Assembly: GCA_018398815.1 (NCBI GenBank)
Contig: CM031601.1
Coordinates: forward strand, 30,689,293 to 30,753,292
DNA: 64,000 nucleotides
Direction: 5' to 3'
DNA from: Conus ventricosus
Lineage: Eukaryota; Mollusca; Gastropoda; Neogastropoda; Conidae
The position numbers were made by a program, and so were the translations under genes. Positions 56,489-64,000 of this stretch are shown in pieces. Positions within the stretch are counted from its first letter, which is position 1, and each line of letters starts with the position of its first letter. Below the pieces are notes generated by a model. The model searched no databases, was not told where the DNA came from, and saw nothing but the letters and a program-made list of their open reading frames with translations.

Positions 56489-57757
56489 CTATCGCTTGGG
56501 GACCCTGCCTAGGGGAATGAGAGGAGACAGGGACTCCATCATCCCCAGAAGGGAGGAAAGTGTCCTTGCCGACGTGTGGGAGAAGGGCGGAGGCGGGAGA
56601 TGAGGTCCACTAGGCGACTGGACCTCTCTGGGGTCGGGGAGACTAGCATGGAGGTTGTGTCGAAACTCATGCCCAGAAAGGAGAACCTCTGACTGGGATT
56701 GAGTTTGCACTAGGTGGGGTTGGTGACGAACCCTAGTGAAAAACATAGGCGCAGGAGTTTTGGATGTGTGGGCTTGACACAGGGCCTGTGAGGGAGCCAG
56801 GACAAGCCAGTCGTCAAGGTACACCAGGAGGCGAATGTCCTCCTGTCTGGCAAGGGAGGCCATCTCCTTGACTACCTTCGTGAATAGGAAGGAGTTCCTC
56901 GACTTCCAGGCAAAGGGCCTCCACCTGGGCAGGAGGGGGATCGCTGGGGAAGGAGGAGGGGAGGTTAGCAGAGGGGGCGTTTGTGTGCCCAGGGCAGACG
57001 GAACCCCTCCTGTAAGACTGCCACTATCAGGGGTTGAGGCCCATACGTCGCCACTGGAGGGCGTGCCAGGACAGGCTGCCTGCCAGAGGGGCCGAGGGGC
57101 CGGGAAGGGGCGAGAAGTCTGCCAGTTCCTGCTCCTCCATAGGTGAGTCTGCCAGTCACCTCCGAGGCCGTGCCTGTTGGCCAAACCGAAAATTCTGCTG
57201 GGGGGGTTTCGGCTTCGACCTGGGCGCAGCGGTACTAGGGTGCCTGGCGGGCCATGTGGTGCGAGAGGGAGCCTGTTTGGGGTAGGTCTGGAGGGGGGCA
57301 GGGCGGGACGGAAGGAGGGTCCAGCAGGGCGAGGCTGGCAAGGGGGCTTGACCGCAAAGGATGCCGCCTGCCTGCGTTCTTCGACTGAATGAGAGATGAC
57401 TGCTGTCGAATAGTCGCCGAAGAGCGACTGCTCCTGACCCGGGATGCACCGCAGGGCCACCTTGAGTGCCGGGGAGAGATTGGCCTGTGACAGCACAGCA
57501 TCTCTCACTGCCAATAGGCAATTAAAGTGACTCCTGGCTGCGCTGTCCGCCGCAGCCGAAAGGTGATGCGCTACCTTGTTAATAAGAAAGCGCATCAGGG
57601 GGGTCACCAAACAGGCGAGAGTCTGTCTCAGTGTCATCAGTGTCTGAAGACACCGAGGCAGTGCCGTCCTCCTGTGACCAGAGCTCCTCCGCTCACTGCA
57701 GGAGCATGTCAATGAAGGCATGTCCCGCGGTGGTGTGAAGGATACCAGACCTGGCAA
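56489..57757 (-). pseudogene. DIRS B Gag end and RT (3' half) fused by deletion
   Basis: The first two thirds are Gag-like (PLMRFLINKVAHHLSAAADS, ALKVALRCIPGQEQSLFGDY, SVEERRQAASFA) and Pro/Arg-rich. The text then jumps straight to the RT palm: FTKVVKEMASLARQEDIRLL and VYLDDWLVLAPSQ, with the catalytic YLDD intact, then a thumb with LSSLLGMMESLSPLIPLGRV. The RT N-terminal half present in element A is absent, so the deletion is complementary to that of A. Confidence 0.75.
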
Positions 57758-57965
57758 TCCTGTCCCACTCCATCAAGTTCTTGATAGAAACAGTGGTGGA
57801 TGTGGGGGGGGGGGGGGGAGGTTGGGAGTGAGCCGGCAGTCGGCAGGGGAAATGTCAATATCCCTGGTGACTGGATTGGCTGAGAAGAGGGAGAAGACGT
57901 GGGGGCCCTGCCACGTGTCCTTGAGGAAGACTCCTACTGGGACCGCGTTAGGGGCTGACAAGAAG

Positions 57966-59609
57966 TCAATCCCTGGCAGATGGACAGCCTGTGCACCCCT
58001 GGGAAAGGTTGCCGATCTGTCCCACAAGGAGGTGAGGGTCTGGGGGGCGACTACCCTTGGCCGAGATCGCTGGGCTGGGGGGGACCCAGCGTACGGTCAT
58101 GGGAGAAAATGTTGTCAGAGGGAGGGGATTCCCTAACAGCGAGTTCTGGGCGCCAGCGTTCCAAGATGGAAACGTCGCCAGACTGGGGAAGGGAGTCCTC
58201 AACCCCGTCCTCAGGTTGTAGGTCAGAGTGTTCCTGAAGGGGATGTTAGATCCACCTTCAGGGGGCAAGGGCAGGGGTGCGTGGGAGTCCCGCCCTCGTT
58301 GGGTAGTAGGGGAATACGAGGGCGGGTCCCTGGTGGCTCCAAACTCGGTGGGCAGACTAGGGGATCGCCGATCGGACAGCACCCGAGAGGGAGGAGGACC
58401 CAGGTCGAGCCAGCTGGAAGAGGCCGGATGCCACATGCGACCGTAGATGGAGTCACACTGGGTGTCGCTTCTAAGCCACTGGACCCTCTCGGGGGCATAG
58501 AGCCACCAATCCCCGGCAAGTACGGCGGGCTGTGGCGGCCCTGAGGCAGGGTTTCCTCGGGTACCTGGGGCACCGGGGGGACGTGCTGTCTCGTACCCGC
58601 CCAGGGGAGAGCACTGCCTCCTGCGTCTCCCCGGTGCGGTCCGTGCCGGCCCCCTGCATGGCAGGGTGGCCGGTGGGTGGCATGGTAGCCGAGCCCCCTG
58701 GCCGTATGGAAGCGGACTGGGATGGCTACAGTGATGTGTCCACCTCAAGGGACGAAAGGTTACCCTAGGTCCCGCTGGTCGATCCTCCCCCCGGAGGAAC
58801 GGGACCGTGGACGTTGCCCAATGGGGGAGCGAAAGAAGTCCGCTCCCCAGCGTCCTGTACCCCTAGGGGGAAATGCGACAGTCGATCGGGGTGGTTCGAC
58901 TGTCGGGGGTCAGGGCGCAGATCCGACCCAGTCGATGGCTGCATCCCTGACCCAGAGTTATGGTCAGTGGGGCAGTCCCACCAAAGACTGCCCATAACTC
59001 CTCCACCGGAGTGATGACGCTCCTCGTGTCCGAGTGGTGGCTGCACCCGGACACGGTTGGGGAGAGCGTGATGAGGCTGCGTGACGTTAGTGGGGGGCAA
59101 GCTAACGCCACGAGTCTCATCTGATCGAGTGACAGGCGGTAATTCCGGCTGCGAGTCGTCACCCGTGCTGGACCGCGCCTCAGCAAGGTTCCCCGGGGGC
59201 CGAGGATCGCGAGACGCAGCATGATAGGAGAGAGCCTCCGTGTGCGACCGAAGGCAAGGCGAGTTGGCCGGAGAAGGGATGAATTTGGAAGGGAAGATTT
59301 TGAACGGGCAGGCCCTTTGAGAGGAGCCTTGCCTTTGGATTTGTTGACAGTATCGAAAGAAAAACAGCTGGAAATAACGGCCGATTGCCTGTTTGCCTTC
59401 GGGCGCAACGATCGTGCGTCCGCCGGTCGGGCAGAGGAGGTATCATAATGATAGTCGCGCGTCCCCTGCGCAGAACCCTTCTCCATACTGGCTGTACGTT
59501 CATCATAGGTGTGAGCGGATTGTCCCCTGGAATCGACACGCGGGTCCTTCGGGGCAGAGAGCGACTCCTGAACAGAGGAGCGGCTTGACCCATTAGTGTC
59601 CTTCACCAT
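57966..59609 (-). pseudogene. Gag-like region of DIRS B
   Basis: It starts at MVKDTNGSSRSSVQESLSAP, equivalent to MVKGNNGSS in element A. About 250 residues are open, rich in Ser/Arg/Pro, up to about 58863; it then continues in other frames to 57773 (GIDFLSAPNAVPVGVFLKD, NPVTRDIDISPADC). I use the MVKD start because A and B share it. Confidence 0.55.
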
Positions 59610-59706
59610 GTTGGGCACCGGTGGCGAGACAATCACAGAACACACGATCGAAAAGAGGAGATAAAGAGGTGGATTGAGGGATAGAAAAGAGCTCGAACAA
59701 CCCCGT

Positions 59707-60123
59707 GAAAGGCACTGGTAGTGCGCTAAATGAAGATGAAATTGAGCGCAAGATGCTTGAATAATAAGGGGAACAGTACTAGTGTACTGTTAGATTGAAG
59801 AAACTCGATCATAAGCGCCACCGGTAATGGCCAGTCGAATCAAAATGGCGGGACGTCCGGCGAAGAAAAATGGAAACTGAGAGACCGATGAGAAAGATCG
59901 TTGAATCAAGGTATTGAAAGGCACTGGTAGTGCGCTAAATGAAGATGAAATCGAGCGCAAGACGCTTGAATAATAAGGGGAACAGTACTAGAGTACTGTT
60001 AGATTGAAGAAACTCGATCGTAAGAGCCGCCGGTAATGGCCTGTCGAATCAAAATGGCGGGACGACCGGCGAAGAAAAATGGAAACCGAGAGACCGACGA
60101 GAAAGATCGTCGAATCAAGGTAT
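59707..60123. repeat. ~209-bp tandem duplication in DIRS B 5' region
   Basis: Two units begin AAAGGCACTGGTAGTGCGC at about 59707 and 59916, with a few differences. Same relative place as the triple ~114-bp repeat of element A. Confidence 0.88.
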
Positions 60124-60642
60124 TTGAGTTGAAGGGCGAAGCGAAATGGAAAATCGCCGACAAGGTGCCGATAAAGGCTGAATGAGGAGAAGAGATGAGG
60201 AACCGGCGATGGAGTTCCGAAAATAAGAAATGCGAGATGCTCGGAAAACAAACTCGCGAGTGCCGAGAAGAAATCACTAACGCAAGAAGCGTGTGATCAA
60301 ATAAATGAATAAAACACGCCAAACCAAAGCCTCACACGGTGAGGGTATTAGGGTTCAGCGCGAAAGCCACAACAAAACAAGTAAAGGAGCAAACACGAGG
60401 CAATCTTAACACAACGGCAAAGAAAAGGCGAGACAGAGCACAAGACTTATCTTGCTTGGACGGCAGGCTGAAGAACAATGAGGTACAGGAAGTTTACACT
60501 GGTTTCCTACGGCGGAAGTAGGGTGGGCATCACGTGACTGTCTTATTACTGCATTAGTCACACAAAAACTTCGGCCTGGCAGAGCTGACTAACTGCTGTG
60601 GAATGCTATGGTCTGACATGGTATAATATATGACGCCAAACA

Positions 60643-61782
60643 CACAGAGTTAACAGATTAAATGATGTCATTGTCAGCTCCACTTACCTAGGTGTGAAAG
60701 ACAGCTGGCACAGTACTAAACAGAGTCAGATCTGAGTGACCTTGCTACACAATGATGTTAGGAACATATGACATAACAAAAAACTCTGCAAAGTTCAGCA
60801 AGATTGGAGTTTGTGACAAGAAACTCATCCAGGAGAAAAGAATGAGAAGTGAGCAGAGAGAAAATGTCATGTACAAAGGGCATGTGTTTCTTAAACAGTC
60901 CTTACCCCAAATTAACAAAGGATTTTACAGTTCTCACAATAGCATTTGCGGACTGGAATATGATAAATGCCCAAAATACATTACTTTAAACAATATGAAT
61001 GCAAGCACCATTTATTCAAGTCCGATTTCATGCCATCAAGAGAAGAATTGTACAAAGTAGTTGAACTGAAGTTGTGTTTTTACTAATGCTTACTCTGTGT
61101 ACAATCAAAAGAGTGAACTTGAATCTCTAATCATTGAAAATAATCCTAGTTTAATTCCTTTATCTGAAACCAAGTCAGAAGTGACTAGAGCTGATTTTGA
61201 CAACACCTAGGTGCTCCAGGGCTGTAATCTTCTGTCAGACCCTTTGGTAGGGGTTATAGCCTTCATCCACAATTCCTTAAATCTGACAAAGTGACTAGGA
61301 TTTACGCTTTTTTTCATCCTCTGTTTTTTTTTTTAAAGTCAGGGTAAGAATGATAAAACCATTCTGTCAGTAGTTTACAAATCATCAAACATCCAGGATG
61401 AGGACAACCAAGCTTTGAATACTTTGATCAAATCTTGTTGCAAACTCATCACATTATTGTTGAACATTTTACTTACACAGAAATTGATTGGGCAGATGTC
61501 GTTTGCAGCAAGCAACAAGATAATGTGTGTTTCTTGAGAGTGTAAATGAATTGTGTCGCCACCAAAAAGTTAAGAATCCTGCTCATTTTAGAGATTTACA
61601 ACAAACACCCTTGAATTAAGATTATGCGAAAATAATGAGGACATGAGGTCTCTCTTCTATTCCTCAAATTGGTGAAAGAGATCATGTGATTGATGTTTGA
61701 CATTCAGTTCAGTAACAGTAGCAGTTATCCTATGGTAATCAGTGAAAAACATTGAGAAAAGTGACGAACAAGGGAGACTTTA
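60643..61782 (+). pseudogene. LINE endonuclease region, decayed
   Basis: It reads FTNACSVYNQKSELESLIIE, NNPSLIPLSETKSEV, then VLQGCNLL, GVIAFIHNSLNL and VVYKSSNIQDEDNQALNTLI. This is the start of an APE-type endonuclease as in CR1/Jockey-type LINEs: N..S...K..EL...+....P.+I.+.ET, then G+..++....., +YR.P+...E.N..L...+. Several stops. It follows DIRS B directly and is interrupted by the SINE. Confidence 0.6.
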
Positions 61783-61798
61783 CTGAATACAGAGAATT

Positions 61799-62659
61799 TT
61801 TTTTTTTTTTTTTTTTTTTTTGCTGTCCCAACCTCTGCGCCACCTCAGAGGCAGTGTACCCACGCCGCTCATTCCGACACCCCGTCCACAGCCACAGCCT
61901 GGTCGGCCCCGCCGCAGCCCCGGCACCAGCAATCCACAGGGAGTAGTCAATGTCAAGTCGTTAAGAGGCAACCCACCGGAGGAGACACTGCACTGCTGCC
62001 GAGTCACTTCGGTGGTGTTCAGTGGCGCCTGTTCTGATCTAACATATGCAGGACACCACCTACTAAGCCCCCTACTGACGACAATAATTGCCTAGTCGCG
62101 GAGCCGGCGTGAGTGAGCTCTCCCTCCGGAGGGCGCCACCACGTCCGTCCACCGACAGCCCCCATTGACTCGCCGATACCGGGGACCCCGACGGAACCAA
62201 ACCAAGGCCACAGACGTGGAGAGGACATCGAAATTGAGGTCACCATGAGAGCAGGGCATGAAGGGCCACAGAATTTGAGACATTTTTTTTTAATGCTGAT
62301 CAATGAGAATGAGGATGATTAAGATGATGCTACGGATTTCCATTTCGGTCTGAGACTACATGACAGGGCTGTACTCTACGCTTCCTTTCATAATATATCC
62401 CGGCGTCAACCAGGCCCGAGAGATACAGGCACCTGCAGTGTTGGTCAGGAAATTTGAGCAACACTCTCAGAAACGCATCCATTAAGTGGATGAAACTCGA
62501 CTGTGTGGTCCCAGTCTTCCCAACTGAGTCCGCAGAAAACTCAACTCTGGGTAGGAGCCAGTCGGGGCAGAAAAACCCACATGACTTCTGATGGGATTCG
62601 AACCCACGACCTCCCAGCCGGGAGTCCGCGACGCTAACCACTTCGCCACGGCGGCTTGT
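61799..62659 (-). mobile_element. Full-length tRNA-derived SINE, 861 bp, 16-bp target duplication
   Basis: On the minus strand it begins with a tRNA-like head containing an A box (GTGGCGAAGTGGTTAGCG) and a B box (GGGTTCGAATCCC), the internal Pol III promoter, and ends in a 24-base A run. Both sides have the same 16 bases CTGAATACAGAGAATT (61783-61798 and 62660-62675), a target duplication typical of LINE-driven insertion. The body includes a segment shared with 7372-7645. The length is unusual for a SINE (mostly 100-500 bp). Confidence 0.88.
62590..62656 (-). promoter_or_regulatory. tRNA-like head of the SINE (Pol III A and B boxes)
   Basis: A box at about 62631-62648, B box at about 62593-62605, spacing as in a tRNA with a short variable loop. 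The acceptor stem is not paired, so it is not a functional tRNA gene. Confidence 0.75.
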
Positions 62660-62675
62660 CTGAATACAGAGAATT

Positions 62676-63300
62676 CTTCAGCAAAATTGACTGAGAGATA
62701 ACACTGGTTAACAACGTGGATGTAAACAAATGCTAGAAAATAATAGAAAGAAAGATTTGTGAAGGAAGAGAAAAATATATATCCATCATGTACTGTTTAC
62801 CTAGAAATTCTTTCTAGGAAAACAGTGTTCAATACACTGTAGTTGATCAGATTAGAGCTAAATGCTGTGCTTTTAAAGTATAACAAAGTTCAAAACAATA
62901 ATGCCTATGCTTGTGTGAGGAACAAGGTCAAGTTGGCAACAAGAAAAGCAACTAAGGAAAAAGAAAGCAAACTTGCTAGAAAAAATAGTCCTAAAGGGTT
63001 TTAAGCTTACGTCCATTCCAGGACAAAACCCAGAGAGCGAATTAGTAACCTCATTATGCCTGATGGAATGCTGACACAGAATCGTGAGGAAAAGGCAGAG
63101 GTGTAAGAGGTAATATTTCAGGTGTTTTCATAGATGAAGATTGCGATAAACTGCCTGTCCGTCCTAAATGTGATGAATTGCCTCTTCTTTCTAAACTCAC
63201 AAATATATTTCATAAATGATGTGCCTGATGTGGTTAACTGTGGTTTGAAAATGTTTACTGATGATACCAATGCTAACAGTAGCATTCTAAATGATGACAA
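62676..63300 (+). pseudogene. LINE fragment before and in RT, decayed
   Basis: It reads VRNKVKLATRKATKEKESKL, KGF.AYVHSRTKPRERISNL, IMPDGMLTQNREEKAEV and later NDVPDVVNCGLKMFTDDTNA. These are the pre-RT segment of CR1/Jockey-like LINEs (A+...+.NPK.F..Y+.S+.K....I..L....G.L..+..EKAEV) and a mutated F(A)DDT RT box, with most of the RT deleted between them. Continues the LINE at 60643. Confidence 0.62.
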
Positions 63301-63327
63301 GCAGATATAAGTTCATCATCATCATCA

Positions 63328-63969
63328 TCATTCTCTTGCCCATGATGGGCGTAGAGGAGAGATGAGAGACACTCTCGAAGCCAGGCACTGCCATCCGGCC
63401 CTGTCCTCTGCCTGTCGCATCAGCGTAGGGCCATCCATCCTGGTCCATTCTTTGATGTTGTCCATCCAGCATTTGGCTTGTCGTCCCCTTCGTCTGCCGC
63501 CTTCCAGCATGCCCTGGATGACTGTTTTGGGCAGTGAATTGTGGCGTATGACATGCCCGAACCACGACAGCTTCCTCTTCTTGACTGTTGCCAAGAGGGG
63601 TTCTTGGGGGCCTGCAAGTGATGTTATTTGGCTCCTCACAAGGTCGTTTGTCTTCCGGTCTTGCCAAGAGATCCCGAGCAAGCGCCTGAAGCATTTAGTT
63701 TCAAACGTCTGGATTCTCTTGGTGGTCTCTGCTGTCATGGTCCAGCTTTCGCAGCCATACAGCCGGATGGACAGCACCAGGGACTTGTACAGCTTCATCT
63801 TTGTAGGAAAGCTGATCTCCCTGCTCTTCCAGATTTTGTTGAGCTTTGCCATTGCTGCTGTTGCGATCGCTAGTCTGGTCTTGATTTCTGTTGTAGAGCG
63901 ACCGTCTTTGGTGAGAGTGGCGCCAAGGTATTTGAAAGCGCCCACTTCTTCAAGCTGTTGTTCGTTCAT
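63328..63969 (-). CDS. LINE reverse transcriptase C-terminal region
   Basis: 213 residues open on the minus strand and probably continuing past the window end. Text: FKYLGATLTKDGRSTTEIKT, AMAKLNKIWKSREISFPTKM, YGCESWTMTAETTKRIQTFE, RRLLGISWQDRKTNDLV, LSWFGHVIRHNSLPKTVIQG and EGGRRRGRQAKCWMDNIKEW. This is the post-RT domain of endonuclease/RT LINEs, same class as the remnants at 30560 and 38002. The (GAT)n tract at 63313-63330 is its 3' tail. The start is unknown because the ORF enters from the right; the internal Met is arbitrary. Confidence 0.8.
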   Translation of the reverse strand: MNEQQLEEVGAFKYLGATLTKDGRSTTEIKTRLAIATAAMAKLNKIWKSREISFPTKMKLYKSLVLSIRLYGCESWTMTAETTKRIQTFETKCFRRLLGISWQDRKTNDLVRSQITSLAGPQEPLLATVKKRKLSWFGHVIRHNSLPKTVIQGMLEGGRRRGRQAKCWMDNIKEWTRMDGPTLMRQAEDRAGWQCLASRVSLISPLRPSWARE

Positions 63970-64000
63970 GTAGATTTCAGCATGGGTGTTGGTTGTGCTG

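Larger units (their letters stand above)
54099..60642 (-). mobile_element. DIRS retrotransposon B, internally deleted
   Basis: Same family as element A but on the minus strand. The left end holds the doubled inverted arms (GGGGAGTTTGTATTATACTC at 54101 and its complement near 54400) and GGCATCATATACTATACC; the right end is GGTATAATATATGACGCC at 60642. Order on the minus strand is gag, RT (3' half), RNase H, tyrosine recombinase. RT lacks its first half and the recombinase lacks its Tyr, so this copy is dead. It interrupts a LINE. Confidence 0.87.

Noticed and set aside
62590..62656. tRNA gene on the minus strand
   Set aside because: It has A and B boxes but no paired acceptor stem, and it forms the head of a SINE with target duplications.
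63362..63973. 203-residue plus-strand ORF at the window end
   Set aside because: Shadow of the LINE RT frame on the minus strand, which has clear family motifs.

Overview
This is a eukaryotic window with no prokaryotic features. Exons are short and have GT/AG borders. Introns are large and full of Ty3/Gypsy, DIRS, piggyBac, hAT, LINE and SINE elements, and there are long (CA)n/(TC)n tracts. This mix suggests a marine invertebrate, most likely a mollusc or other lophotrochozoan. That placement is an inference from repeat content only.

The only host gene I can support is a homologue of the giant E3 ubiquitin ligase RNF213 (mysterin). Its exons read along the stretch before the RING finger in the same order and phase as the vertebrate protein: a THSKLL exon, a VLLIQCE..LVQLPR exon, GGNWLCVHVDDLR, CIQSAVARIRDED, then several alpha-helical exons. 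Four exons are on the minus strand at 2.8-7.1 kb. Nine exons, some overlapping the first set, are on the plus strand between 10.8 and 44.2 kb. The RING exon was not found.

The main structural feature is a large inverted repeat. Bases 1-6980 are the reverse complement of 10422-27911, and between the arms is a run of exactly 1000 Ns (9417-10416). The right arm is longer because it carries two LTR retrotransposons missing from the left arm. One is a Ty3/Gypsy element (18630-23524) with identical 153-bp LTRs, a 5-bp target duplication and a visible empty site in the left arm. The other is an internally deleted LTR element with 1.4-kb LTRs (11687-16991). I think the likeliest explanation is that two allelic contigs were scaffolded head to head. 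A real palindrome is the alternative.

From 28 to 44 kb the RNF213-like introns contain a decayed LINE split by a DIRS element (A, plus strand), a piggyBac transposase fragment and another LINE piece. From 44.6 to 53.3 kb there are three DNA transposons: a broken ZNF862-like hAT transposase between TTAA-type inverted repeats, a compact hAT-like element encoding a BED-type zinc finger, and a piggyBac element whose centre is mostly microsatellite. From 53.9 to 63.3 kb a LINE with a PHD-like finger is interrupted by a second DIRS element (B, minus strand) and by an 861-bp tRNA-derived SINE with a 16-bp target duplication. The window ends in the 3' part of another LINE on the minus strand.
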